Assembly (NCBI GenBank): GCA_016191205.1
Contig: JACPPB010000074.1
Location: 92,745-156,744 of the forward strand
Direction of reading: 5' to 3'
From: Gammaproteobacteria bacterium
GTDB taxonomy: Bacteria > Pseudomonadota > Gammaproteobacteria > Pseudomonadales > Porticoccaceae
Length of the DNA: 64,000 nucleotides
This document shows positions 15,613 through 24,782 of the stretch, in pieces. The translations under genes and the position numbers were made by a program. The notes under the pieces are model-generated. The model had not been told where the DNA came from. It saw only the letters and a list, made by a program, of their open reading frames with translations, and made no database searches. Position 1 is the stretch's first letter; each line of letters begins with the position of its first letter.

Positions 15613-18510
15613 GTGCCGATCGGACTGCCCCTCTCGGCCGACCGCGCGGCACTGTTCGCGCGCCAGCTCGAACAGTTTTCCGATGCCGCGCCGGCGGCGG
15701 CACGCGAGCGCCTCGCCGCCCTGCGCGCCGACCCGGAGTTCGCGCGCGCGTTGCAGTGGGTCTGGTCGGGCAGCGAGTTCGCCGCCAACGTCTGCTGCCG
15801 GCAACCGGAGGCGTTCCTCGCGCTGGCGGAGCGGGGCGAACTCGCGGCGGCGTGGGAGGCGGACGCCATCGCCACCGAGCTCGCTGCCGCGCTCGCCGGC
15901 TGTCCCGACGCCGACGAACTCGGCCGTCGCCTGCGCCGCTTTCGCAATCTCGCCATGCTGCGCATCGTCTGGGGCGATCTCACCCGCAGCACGGATCTTG
16001 AAAACACCATGGCCGCGCTCTCGGCGCTCGCGGAAGCCTGCATTCGCGGCGCGCTGACCTTTCTCCACTCCGAGGCCTGCCGGCTCTGGGGCACACCCAT
16101 CGGCGCCGATTCCGGACAGCCGCAGCAACTGCTGGTGCTTGCCATGGGCAAGCTGGGCGGCGGCGAGCTCAATCTCTCGTCCGACATCGATCTGATCTTC
16201 GCCTACCCGGAAGCGGGCGAAACCCTGCCCGTCACCGGAGGCGCGCACCGCGTGCTCGACAATCAGGAGTTTTTCCTGCGCCTCGGCCGCAAACTGATCC
16301 GCGCCCTGGATCAGCACACGGCGGAGGGTTTCGTGTTCCGAGTGGACATGCGGCTGCGCCCTTACGGCGACAGCGGCGCCCTGGTGGCGAGCTTCGATGC
16401 GCTCGCCGAGTACTACCAGACCCAGGGCCGCGACTGGGAGCGCTACGCCATGATCAAGGCGCGCACAGTGAGCGGCGACCCCGCGGCGGCGACGCGCCTG
16501 CTCGATCTGCTGCGGGCTTTCACCTATCGCAAATACATCGACTACTCGGCGATCCAGTCGCTGCGCGACATGAAGGCGCTGATCAATCGCGAAGTGGCGC
16601 GCCGCGACATGGCCGGCAATATCAAGCTCGGCGCCGGCGGCATCCGCGAGATCGAGTTCATCGCCCAGGCGTTTCAGTTGATCCGGGGCGGCCGCGACCG
16701 CCGCTTCCAGACCCAGCACCTGCGCACCGTGCTCGAACTGATCGACCGCGACGCGTTGCTCCCGGACCGCGCCGGCGCGCGCCTGTGGGACGCCTATGTG
16801 TTCCTGCGCAACACCGAGCACGCCCTCCAGGCCTGGCGGGATCAACAGACCCAGACCCTGCCCGCGGACACCGCCGACCGCGAGCGCCTGGCGGCGCTGC
16901 TCGGTTATCCGGACTGGACCCGGTTCGCCGCCGCGCTGGACGCGGTGCGAACCGAAGTGCACACACTGTTCGATGCCGTGGTGGCGCCGGCGGCAACGGC
17001 CGGCGCCGGCGACGACCGCGCGCGTGGCCTGTGGTTACTGGCGGCGGGCGATGGTCCGCTGGCGGATGAGCTGGGCGCCCTCGGCTACGGCGCCGCGGCG
17101 GAACGGGCCGCCGAGGTCTTGCAAGAGTTGCACCGCTGTCGCGCGGTGCAGGCCATGGCCGCGGACGCCCGCGGCCGTCTCGATCACCTGATGCCGCTGC
17201 TGATCGCCGAATGCGGCGCCGACGGCGCCGAAACCCTGCACCGGGTGAGCGCGGTGGTCGAGGCGGTGGCGCGGCGCAGCGTCTACCTCACGCTGTTGAG
17301 CGAAAATCCGGGCGCGCGGCGCCAACTGGTGCGGCTGTGCGCCGCGAGTCCCTGGGTTGCCGACGAGCTGGCGCACTACCCGGCCCTGCTGGATGAGTTG
17401 CTCGATCCCGCCACCCTCTACGCGCCGCCCGATCGGGCCGGGATCGCGACCGAGCTGAGTCGCCACCTCGAACGGGTACCGGGCGACGACCTGGAAATCC
17501 GCATGGAGGCGCTACGCTATTTCCGCCGCGCCCATGCGCTGCGCGTGGCCGCCGCCGAGATCACCGGCGCGCTGCCGCTCATGAAGGTGAGCGACTACCT
17601 GACCTGGCTTGCCGAAGCGATTCTGGAAGAGGTCGTCGCCTTCGCCCGCGCACAACTGGTCGCGCGCCACGGCCACCCGGGCACCGCGACCGGTGCCGAA
17701 CCCGGCTTCCTGGTGGTCGGCTACGGCAAGCTGGGCGGCATCGAACTGGCGCACGGCTCCGACCTGGATCTGGTGTTTCTCCACGATGCCGAGCCGACGC
17801 TCGCCACCAGTGGCGAACACCCGCTCAGCAACGAGCAGTTCTTCGCCCGCCTCGGCCAGCGCATCATCCACATCCTGAGCGCCCGCACCGCTTCCGGCGC
17901 CCTCTACGAGGTGGATATGCGGCTGCGCCCTTCGGGCAATTCCGGACTGCTGGTCACCTCCTGCGCCGCCTTTGCACGCTATCAGGCCGAGAGCGCCTGG
18001 GTCTGGGAGCATCAGGCACTGGTGCGCGCGCGACCCGTCGCCGGCAGTGCGGCCCTGGCCGCGCGCTTTGCGGCGGTGCGGCGCGAAGTACTGTGCCGCG
18101 CACGCGACCGCAGCGAACTCGCCCGCGAAGTTTGCGCCATGCGCGCCAAAATGCGCGCCCATCTGGCATCGGAAGCAAGCGCAAAAAACCAGGGGCTGTT
18201 TGACCTGAAGCAGGATGCCGGCGGTATCGTGGATATCGAATTTATGGTTCAATTTGCGGTTCTGGCCGAGTCTCAGCACCACCCCGAGCTCGCCCGCTGG
18301 ACCGACAACATCCGCATTCTCGACGCCATCGTGACCGCCGGCATCCTGCCAGCCGCCGATGCGGAAACCTTGCGGGAAGCCTACAAGGCGTATCGCAGCG
18401 CGGGGCATCGGCTGCAATTGCAGCGTCAGCCGGGGGTGGTTGCCGCGGCGGAGTTCGCCAGCCAGCGCGCGGCGGTCACCGCCATCCGGGAGCGCCTCCT
18501 GGGCGGGTAA
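15613..18510 (+). CDS. glnE: Bifunctional glutamine synthetase adenylyltransferase / adenylyl-removing enzyme
   Basis: GlnE attaches AMP to, and removes it from, glutamine synthetase in response to PII proteins. The 965-residue length is normal. Both nucleotidyltransferase halves are visible: MGKLGGGELNLSSDIDLIF near residue 177 (deadenylylation domain) and GYGKLGGIELAHGSDLDLVF near 703 (adenylylation domain). Each has its second aspartate region, with VDMRLRPYG and VDMRLRPSG downstream. It starts with GTG directly after the secretion-ATPase gene and is followed by ilvE, the glnE-ilvE-waaF order known from Pseudomonas. Confidence 0.96.
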   Translation: MPIGLPLSADRAALFARQLEQFSDAAPAAARERLAALRADPEFARALQWVWSGSEFAANVCCRQPEAFLALAERGELAAAWEADAIATELAAALAGCPDADELGRRLRRFRNLAMLRIVWGDLTRSTDLENTMAALSALAEACIRGALTFLHSEACRLWGTPIGADSGQPQQLLVLAMGKLGGGELNLSSDIDLIFAYPEAGETLPVTGGAHRVLDNQEFFLRLGRKLIRALDQHTAEGFVFRVDMRLRPYGDSGALVASFDALAEYYQTQGRDWERYAMIKARTVSGDPAAATRLLDLLRAFTYRKYIDYSAIQSLRDMKALINREVARRDMAGNIKLGAGGIREIEFIAQAFQLIRGGRDRRFQTQHLRTVLELIDRDALLPDRAGARLWDAYVFLRNTEHALQAWRDQQTQTLPADTADRERLAALLGYPDWTRFAAALDAVRTEVHTLFDAVVAPAATAGAGDDRARGLWLLAAGDGPLADELGALGYGAAAERAAEVLQELHRCRAVQAMAADARGRLDHLMPLLIAECGADGAETLHRVSAVVEAVARRSVYLTLLSENPGARRQLVRLCAASPWVADELAHYPALLDELLDPATLYAPPDRAGIATELSRHLERVPGDDLEIRMEALRYFRRAHALRVAAAEITGALPLMKVSDYLTWLAEAILEEVVAFARAQLVARHGHPGTATGAEPGFLVVGYGKLGGIELAHGSDLDLVFLHDAEPTLATSGEHPLSNEQFFARLGQRIIHILSARTASGALYEVDMRLRPSGNSGLLVTSCAAFARYQAESAWVWEHQALVRARPVAGSAALAARFAAVRREVLCRARDRSELAREVCAMRAKMRAHLASEASAKNQGLFDLKQDAGGIVDIEFMVQFAVLAESQHHPELARWTDNIRILDAIVTAGILPAADAETLREAYKAYRSAGHRLQLQRQPGVVAAAEFASQRAAVTAIRERLLGG

Positions 18511-18613
18511 CGGCGCAGTCCCTGAACAGTAACAGCTCCGGAAAAGTAACGGTTTCTGAACAACGGTTTCTACGACGGCATTTCAACGCCACAGCTTCGA
18601 GGAGAATATTCCG

Positions 18614-19543
18614 ATGTCTTTTGCAGACCGCGACGGGTTTATCTGGTTCGACGGCCAACTGGTACCCTGGCGCGAGGCACAGGTACACGTGCTGACCCAC
18701 ACGCTGCACTACGGCATGGGCGTGTTCGAAGGTGTGCGCGCCTATCACACCGACAGTCGCGGCACGGCAATTTTCCGCCTCGAGGATCACACCAACCGGC
18801 TGTTCAACTCCGCCAAGATCGTCGGCATGAACATGCCCTTCGACCGCAAGACCCTGAACGAGGCCCAGCGCCGGGTCGTGCGCGCGAACAATCTGCGCGA
18901 AGCCTACATCCGGCCGCTGGCGTTTCTCGGCTCCGAGGGCATGGGCTTGCGCGCCGACGGCCTGCGCACCCACATCGCCATCGCCGCCTGGGAATGGCCC
19001 TCCTACATGAGTCCCGAGGCGCTGGAACAGGGCATCCGCATCCGCACCTCGTCCATCACGCGCCACCACGTCAACATCACCATGTGTAAGGCGAAGGCGA
19101 CCGGCAACTACACCAACTCGATGATGGCGCTGCGCGAGGCGCTGCAGGACGGCTATGACGAAGCGCTGTTGCTCGACCCCGAAGGCTATGTCGCGGAAGG
19201 CAGCGGCGAGAATATTTTCGTCATCAATCGCGGCGTGCTCTACACCCCCGAACTGACCTCGTGCCTCGACGGCATCACCCGCGACACGGTGATTCAACTG
19301 GCGCACGAATGCGGCTACGAAGTCCGCGAGAAACGCATCACCCGCGACGAAATCTACATCGCGGATGAAGCCTTTTTCACCGGCACCGCCGCCGAAGTGC
19401 TGCCGATCCGCGAGCTCGACAACCGGGTGATCGGCGCCGGCGCCCGCGGGCCGATCACCGCGCGCCTGCAACAGCTGTATTTCGATGCCGTGCGCGGACG
19501 TCTCGCCGCCCACCCGGAATGGCTGGCGCCGGTCGCCGATTGA
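18614..19543 (+). CDS. ilvE: Branched-chain amino acid aminotransferase
   Basis: IlvE carries out the last step of Ile, Leu and Val synthesis using PLP and glutamate. The 309-residue protein is a fold-type IV aminotransferase. The PLP lysine is K161 within KATGNYTNS; other signatures are THTLHYGMGVFEGVRAY, the AYIRPLAF arm, EGYVAEGSGENIF and the TGTAAEV phosphate loop. The ATG is preceded by GAGGAG at good spacing. The 103 bases before it contain a CGGTTTCT direct repeat and probably a separate promoter or leader. Confidence 0.95.
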   Translation: MSFADRDGFIWFDGQLVPWREAQVHVLTHTLHYGMGVFEGVRAYHTDSRGTAIFRLEDHTNRLFNSAKIVGMNMPFDRKTLNEAQRRVVRANNLREAYIRPLAFLGSEGMGLRADGLRTHIAIAAWEWPSYMSPEALEQGIRIRTSSITRHHVNITMCKAKATGNYTNSMMALREALQDGYDEALLLDPEGYVAEGSGENIFVINRGVLYTPELTSCLDGITRDTVIQLAHECGYEVREKRITRDEIYIADEAFFTGTAAEVLPIRELDNRVIGAGARGPITARLQQLYFDAVRGRLAAHPEWLAPVAD

Positions 19544-19565
19544 CTGCAACGCCAGGCCGGCGGCG

Positions 19566-20600
19566 ATGACCGGGCCCAGCATTCTGGTGATCGGCGCGGC
19601 CTGGGTCGGGGACATGGTGATGTCCCAGGCCCTGTTCATGGCGCTGCGCCGGCGCCAGCCGGGGTGCCGCATCACGGTGCTGGCGCCCGCCTGGAGCCGG
19701 CCGCTGCTGGCGCGCATGCCGGAGGTGGACGCCGCCATCGACCTGCCCTTCGCCCACGGTGAACTGAATCTCGGCGGCCGCCTCGCGCTCGCGCGCGGAC
19801 TCGAACCCAAGCGCTTCGACCAGGCCATCGTGCTGCCCAACTCCTTCAAGTCGGCGCTGATCCCCGCTTTTGCGGGCATTCCGCTGCGCACCGGCTGGCG
19901 CGGTGAGTGGCGCTTCTGGCTGCTCAACGACATCCGGCTGCTGGACCCGCGCAAATACCCGCGCATGGTCGAGCGTTGCGTCGCCCTCGCCTGTCCCGCT
20001 GGACGGCCGCTGCCGGATCCGCTGCCCCGGCCCCGGCTGCGCGCCGACCCGCAGCGGCTCGCGGCGCTGCGCGAACGGTTCGCGCTCGACCCCGCACGCC
20101 CGGTGCTGGCACTGTGCCCGGGCGCCGAATTCGGTCCCTCGAAGCGCTGGCCGGAGGCCCACTATGCGAGCCTCGCCAATACCTATGCCGAACGCGGCTG
20201 GCAACTCTGGCTGCTGGGTTCGCAGCGCGACCGGCCGGTGACGGACGCCATCATCGAACGCCTGCCCGCCACCCTGAAAACGCAGGCCCACAATCTGGCC
20301 GGCACCACCGAACTCGCCGACGCCCTCGACCTGCTGGCCGGCGCGGATCTGGTGGTGAGCAACGACTCGGGGCTGATGCACATCGCCGCCGCGCTCGACC
20401 GTCCGCTGATCGTGGTGTACGGCTCCAGCAGCCCGGGGTTCACGCCGCCGCTGTCGCCCCGCGCGCAGACGCTGTCGATCCCGGTGGACTGCGGCCCCTG
20501 CTTCCGGCGCGAGTGCCCCAAGGGTCATCTCAAATGTCTCAACGACCTCAGCCCCGCGCTGGTGCTCGCCGCCGCCGACCGGCTGCTCGCGGCGCACTGA
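19566..20600 (+). CDS. waaF: ADP-heptose:LPS heptosyltransferase II
   Basis: WaaF transfers the second heptose onto the LPS inner core at the cytoplasmic face of the membrane. The 344-residue GT9 protein has the N-terminal ILVIGAAWVGDMVMSQ, LPNSFKSALIPAFAGIPLRTGWRGE, the nucleotide-binding LCPGAEFGPSKRWP and NDSGLMHIAAAL. The start is ATG at 19566, 22 bases after ilvE; an upstream in-frame ATG lies inside ilvE and precedes the fold. waaC, often adjacent, is instead located at 28317. Confidence 0.93.
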   Translation: MTGPSILVIGAAWVGDMVMSQALFMALRRRQPGCRITVLAPAWSRPLLARMPEVDAAIDLPFAHGELNLGGRLALARGLEPKRFDQAIVLPNSFKSALIPAFAGIPLRTGWRGEWRFWLLNDIRLLDPRKYPRMVERCVALACPAGRPLPDPLPRPRLRADPQRLAALRERFALDPARPVLALCPGAEFGPSKRWPEAHYASLANTYAERGWQLWLLGSQRDRPVTDAIIERLPATLKTQAHNLAGTTELADALDLLAGADLVVSNDSGLMHIAAALDRPLIVVYGSSSPGFTPPLSPRAQTLSIPVDCGPCFRRECPKGHLKCLNDLSPALVLAAADRLLAAH

Positions 20601-20619
20601 CGGCGCGCCGCCCCGGAAC

Positions 20620-21750
20620 ATGCAACTCGCCTTCTGTCTCTACAAATACTTCCCCTACGGCGGCTTGCAGCGGGATTTTCTGCGCATTGCGCGCGCCTGC
20701 CAGGCCCGCGGCCATGATGTGCGGGTGTTCGTGCTGAGCTGGGACGGCGAGCCACCGGCGGATCTGGACGTGACACGGCTTCCCGATCGCGGCTTCACCA
20801 GCCCGGCGCGCTATCGCCACTTCAGCCGCGCGCTCGCCGCGCAGCTCGCACAGTGGCCGGCGGATGCGGTGGTCGGCTTCAACAAGATGCCGGGGCTCGA
20901 TATCTATTACGCCGCCGATCCCTGCTACGCCCACAAGGCACATGCCCAAAGGAGCGCCCTGTACCGGCTGTCGCCGCGCTACCGGCACTTCGCCCGCTAC
21001 GAGGCGGCGGTGTTTGACGCGGCCGCGCACACCGAGATTCTCATGATCGCGCCCGTGCAGGAATCGCTGTTCCGGCACCATTACGGTACCCCGCCCGAGC
21101 GTTTTCATTTGCTGCCGCCCGGTATCGACCCGAGCCGGCGCGCGCCGCCCGATGCCGCGCGCGTGCGCGCCGCGTTGCGCGCGGAATTCAGCCTCGGCGC
21201 GTCCCGACCGCTGCTGCTGATGGTCGGCTCGGGCTTCCGGACCAAGGGTCTCGACCGGGCGCTGCGCGGACTGGCGGCGCTGCCGGCGGAGCTTGCCGAT
21301 GTGCAGTTGTTCGTGATCGGCCAGGACCATCCCGCGCCCTTTCAGCGCCTGGCACGGCGCCTCGGGGTGGCGGGGCGGGTGCGGTTCTTCGCGGGCCGCG
21401 ACGACATTCCGCGCTTCCTGCAGGGCGCGGACCTGCTGGTCCACCCGGCCCACAGCGAAAACACCGGCACCGTGCTGCTGGAGGCGCTGGTGGCGGGATT
21501 GCCGGTCCTGACCACCGCCAACTGCGGTTACGCCCACTATGTGGCCGAGGCCGGCGCCGGCGCAGTGTTACCCGAGCCTTATGGGCAGGACGCGTTCGAC
21601 CATGCGCTCGTCGCGCTGCTCACGGCCGACCGCGGCGCCTTGCGCGCGCGCGCCCTCGCCTGGGCCGCGAGCGCCGACATCCACGGCCTGCCCGAGCGCG
21701 CCGCCGCGCTGATCGAGCAGCTCGCCCCCGGCGCGCGGAGGCCAGCGTGA
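20620..21750 (+). CDS. waaG: LPS core glucosyltransferase (GT4, WaaG-like)
   Basis: This 376-residue GT4 enzyme begins QLAFCLYKYFPYGGLQRDFLRIA, the opening of WaaG, which adds the first outer-core sugar to heptose II. Further signatures are GFNKMPGLDIYYAADPC, HLLPPGIDPSRR and the donor-binding HPAHSENTGTVLLEAL with the EX7E pair. It acts on the cytoplasmic side. Its stop overlaps the waaP start by four bases (GTGA), indicating translational coupling. The gene follows waaF by 19 bases. Confidence 0.93.
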   Translation: MQLAFCLYKYFPYGGLQRDFLRIARACQARGHDVRVFVLSWDGEPPADLDVTRLPDRGFTSPARYRHFSRALAAQLAQWPADAVVGFNKMPGLDIYYAADPCYAHKAHAQRSALYRLSPRYRHFARYEAAVFDAAAHTEILMIAPVQESLFRHHYGTPPERFHLLPPGIDPSRRAPPDAARVRAALRAEFSLGASRPLLLMVGSGFRTKGLDRALRGLAALPAELADVQLFVIGQDHPAPFQRLARRLGVAGRVRFFAGRDDIPRFLQGADLLVHPAHSENTGTVLLEALVAGLPVLTTANCGYAHYVAEAGAGAVLPEPYGQDAFDHALVALLTADRGALRARALAWAASADIHGLPERAAALIEQLAPGARRPA

Positions 21751-22556
21751 AGCCCGTGGTCACCGGCGAGCTCGCGCGCGCCTGGGCCGGGTGCGATCCC
21801 TTTGTCGAGGTAACCAGACTCGAGGGTGAGATCTATCGCGCCCTCGAAGGCCGCCGCACCCTGCGCTTCGAACTCGCCGGGCGCGCCTACTTCGCCAAGA
21901 TCCATCGCGGCATCGGCTGGCGCGAAGTCGCCAAGAACCTGTTGCGTCTGCGCCTGCCGGTGCTGGGTGCACAACGCGAATGGCGCGCCATTCACCGGCT
22001 TCAGGAGCTGGGCGTCGCCACCCTGACGCCGGTGGCGTTCGGGCAGCGCGGCCGCAATCCGGCGCGGCGCCTGTCGTTTCTCGTCACCGAGGCGCTCGAA
22101 CCCAGCGTCGATCTGGAGACCTTCTGCGCGCGCGGCGGGCTGGCTGCGCTGGGGCTTGCCGAGCGCCGCGCGCTGATCCGCAAGCTCGCCACCATCACCC
22201 GCACCCTGCACGAGAGCGGCGTCAATCACCGCGATTACTATCTGTGCCACTTTCTGCTCGATGCGTCACCCGCCGCGCAAAGCCGCCCGCCCGCCGCGCG
22301 GTCGCTCCATCTGATCGACCTGCACCGCATGCAGATCCGCCGCCGCACCCCTTGGCGCTGGCGCCGCAAGGATCTCGCCAGCCTGTGTTATTCCGCGCGC
22401 CAGGCGGGTGCGAGCGCGCGCGATGAACTGCTGTTTTTGCGCGTCTACGCGGATGCACCGCTGCGCGATCTTCTGCGCCAAGGCCGGTGGCACGCCGTGG
22501 GCCGCCGGGCACGGGCGCTGCACCGCAAAGGGGTGCGCAAGGGTTACCATCCATGA
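21747..22556 (+). CDS. waaP: LPS core heptose I kinase
   Basis: WaaP phosphorylates heptose I of the inner core, important for outer-membrane integrity. The 269-residue protein has the family blocks YRALEGRRTLRFELAGRAYFAKIHRGIGW (ATP-lobe lysine), NHRDYYLCHFLL (catalytic loop) and LIDLHRMQIRRR (metal-binding aspartate). The start is a GTG overlapping the waaG stop, preceded by GGAGG. It opens a run of three co-directional kinase-fold genes. Confidence 0.93.
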   Translation: MKPVVTGELARAWAGCDPFVEVTRLEGEIYRALEGRRTLRFELAGRAYFAKIHRGIGWREVAKNLLRLRLPVLGAQREWRAIHRLQELGVATLTPVAFGQRGRNPARRLSFLVTEALEPSVDLETFCARGGLAALGLAERRALIRKLATITRTLHESGVNHRDYYLCHFLLDASPAAQSRPPAARSLHLIDLHRMQIRRRTPWRWRRKDLASLCYSARQAGASARDELLFLRVYADAPLRDLLRQGRWHAVGRRARALHRKGVRKGYHP

Positions 22557-22584
22557 CCGGATCCGCGCGCGGGGCACGCTGACC

Positions 22585-23358
22585 ATGGCGACGCTCATCA
22601 TCGATCCGGCGGAGCGTGCCCTGCTTGCGCGCCACGGGCTCGACGGGTTCGAAGCGCTCTGGGAGGCCGGCGCGGTTGCCGTCGAAAGTCCCAACGTGGC
22701 CCGTGGCGGCACCAGTCAGGTCGGCGTGCTGGAACTCGGCGCGGGCGCGGACCAGCGCCGCTATTACCTGAAGCGTCAACGCAATTTCAATTGCCGCACG
22801 CCGCGTCACTGGCTGCGAGGCATTCCGCTGGCGGAGCGCGAATGGCTCGGCATCCAGGTCCTCGCGCGCATCGGGATCCCGACCCTGGATGCCCTGTGCT
22901 TCGGCCGCGACCGCCGCCCCGGCGACGACCGCGCCCTGCTGCTGACCCGCGCGCTCGACGACCATCTCGATCTGGAGACCTGGCTGGCGCATACGCCGGC
23001 GCGGGAGCCGCGCGAACGCTTCGCCGCCGCCGCGGGCGCGCTGCTCGGCCAGCTCCACGCCGCCGGCTGGCGGCACGGGTGCCTGTATCCCAAGCATCTG
23101 TTCGTGGCCCGCGACGCTTTTCCGCGGGACGGCGCCGCCAGTCGCGATCCGGCGCCGCTGCGGCTGATCGATCTCGAAAAATGCAAGCGCACCTGGTCCC
23201 GCTGGGGCGGCCTGCGCGATCTCGACACCTTGTTTCGCCACTGCCCGGCACTCGATCAGGGGCTGCGCGACACCCTGCTCGACGCCTACAGCGCAACGCG
23301 CGGCCTGGGCGAAGAGCGCGCGGCGCTGGCGCGGCGCATCGCCCGGAGCAAAGAGTGA
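22585..23358 (+). CDS. WaaP-family LPS kinase (InaA-like), second in the cluster
   Basis: This 257-residue protein belongs to the LPS kinase fold. The ATP lobe is RRYYLKRQRNFNCRTPRHW, the catalytic loop is RHGCLYPKHLFV with an atypical cysteine-leucine in place of the usual aspartate-leucine, and LIDLEKCKRTW supplies the metal-binding aspartate. It resembles the WapP/WapQ proteins beside waaP in Pseudomonas, thought to phosphorylate further core sites. The ATG at 22585 is 28 bases after waaP. Its stop overlaps the next gene by four bases. Confidence 0.85.
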   Translation: MATLIIDPAERALLARHGLDGFEALWEAGAVAVESPNVARGGTSQVGVLELGAGADQRRYYLKRQRNFNCRTPRHWLRGIPLAEREWLGIQVLARIGIPTLDALCFGRDRRPGDDRALLLTRALDDHLDLETWLAHTPAREPRERFAAAAGALLGQLHAAGWRHGCLYPKHLFVARDAFPRDGAASRDPAPLRLIDLEKCKRTWSRWGGLRDLDTLFRHCPALDQGLRDTLLDAYSATRGLGEERAALARRIARSKE

Positions 23359-24779
23359 GCCCCTCGGTAACGCCCGCGGATATCACCATCGCCGCGTTGC
23401 GCGCGGCGAAAGTCGGCGCGCTCGGGCCGTTCCGGCTCGCGCTCGACAACGGGGAATGCCTGGTCGGCGACGAAATCCACCGCCATCTCCCGGGTCGGCG
23501 CCTGGTGTTCGGCGCCGAGTGGGGCGCTGGTCGGGTGCTGGTGAAACTGTTCTTCCGCGCCCGGGACCACGCGCGCGAGCGTGCCGGTCTGGCGCGTCTG
23601 CACGCCGCCGGCATCCGGGCACCGGCGCTGCGCGAGCTGCCAGCGGTCGCCGGAGCCTGGCTGCTGGCCACCGAGTTCCTGCCCGGAGCGCAAAGTCTGG
23701 CGGAGCGCATCCGCGGCAGCAGCGCGCCGGCAGCGGACGCCGATATCGCCGCGACGCTCGCACTGCTGGGCGCGCTGCACCGCGCGCGCCTGATCCAGGC
23801 CGATCCACACCTCGACAACTTCCTGTTTTCAGGCGGCGCGCCCCATGTCATCGACGGGGCGGGCATCCATCCGGCCACAAACGAAAATGTGCGCCGCGCC
23901 AATCTGGCGCTGTTTCTGGCCCAGTTCGACCCGACCTGGGATCAACGCCTGCTCGCCCTGCTGCCAGCGTACGGCACACCGCCACCCGATCCGGCGGCGC
24001 TCGCCCGGGAAGTGCTGCGGGCGCGGCAGCGGCGGCTGCGCGACTACCGCGCCAAATGCCTGCGCACCTGCGGCGAATTCGTCATCGCGCGGGACTGGGA
24101 CCGCTTTGTCGCGCGCCGCCGCGACGCTGCCGATCCGCGCCTCGCCGAACTGCTGGCCGCGCCCGCAACCGGGATCGCCGCCGGCCACTGGCTCAAGGAT
24201 GGCAACACCGCGTCGGTGGTGCGGATCAGCGACGCGGGGTCGGACCTGGTGGTGAAACGCTACAATATCAAGCACTGGCGCCACGGCCTCGGGCGCGCGC
24301 CGCGGCGCTCGCGGGCCTCGGTCGCATGGCGGAACGCGAACCTGCTCGCGCTGCTGGGAGTAGCCGCACCACAACCGCTGGCAGTGCTGGAGCAGCGCTT
24401 CGGGCCGCTCCGCAGGACCGCCTACCTGATCAGTGCCTACAGCCCGGGAGTGCCCTTGCAGGACTGGTTGCGGCACCAAGGAGAAGCGGTGGTTCCGGAC
24501 TGGCTCGACCGCGCGCTGCTGGATATCTTCGCGGCCCTGGCCGCCGCCCGCATCAGCCACGGCGATCTCAAGGCGAGTAATTTCCTGGTGGAAGATACCG
24601 ACCAGCGCTTGCTGCTGATCGACCTGGATGCGCTGCGCCTGCACCGCTGCGGCTGGCGTTTCCGCCGCGCCCAGCGCCGCGATCTGGCGCGCTTTCTCGC
24701 CAATTGGGACGGCGCGATCCGGCGTCACTTCGAAAACCTGCTGGCGCCGTTGCGCGTCGGCGCCGGACCGGAGCACTGA
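23355..24779 (+). CDS. Tandem kinase-fold protein of the LPS core cluster
   Basis: This 474-residue protein starts at a GTG inside the previous stop (GTGA overlap). It contains two kinase-like halves. The first (about 1-250) has ADPHLDNFLF (D150) followed by VIDGAGI; the second (about 275-474) has SHGDLKASNFLV (D404) and LLLIDLDAL. Both have the catalytic loop and a metal-site aspartate, though the first has IDG instead of a normal ID(F/L) pattern and may be degenerate. Position between WapP-like kinase and carbamoyltransferase matches an uncharacterised LPS kinase-like gene in Pseudomonas. Substrate unknown. Confidence 0.8.
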   Translation: MSPSVTPADITIAALRAAKVGALGPFRLALDNGECLVGDEIHRHLPGRRLVFGAEWGAGRVLVKLFFRARDHARERAGLARLHAAGIRAPALRELPAVAGAWLLATEFLPGAQSLAERIRGSSAPAADADIAATLALLGALHRARLIQADPHLDNFLFSGGAPHVIDGAGIHPATNENVRRANLALFLAQFDPTWDQRLLALLPAYGTPPPDPAALAREVLRARQRRLRDYRAKCLRTCGEFVIARDWDRFVARRRDAADPRLAELLAAPATGIAAGHWLKDGNTASVVRISDAGSDLVVKRYNIKHWRHGLGRAPRRSRASVAWRNANLLALLGVAAPQPLAVLEQRFGPLRRTAYLISAYSPGVPLQDWLRHQGEAVVPDWLDRALLDIFAALAAARISHGDLKASNFLVEDTDQRLLLIDLDALRLHRCGWRFRRAQRRDLARFLANWDGAIRRHFENLLAPLRVGAGPEH

Positions 24780-24782
24780 AAC

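Noticed and set aside
13798..16962. A minus-strand open frame of about 1050 codons across the secretion ATPase and glnE
   Set aside because: It lies opposite two genes with full domain motifs; its His/Gly/Ala-rich composition is the usual antisense shadow in GC-rich DNA.
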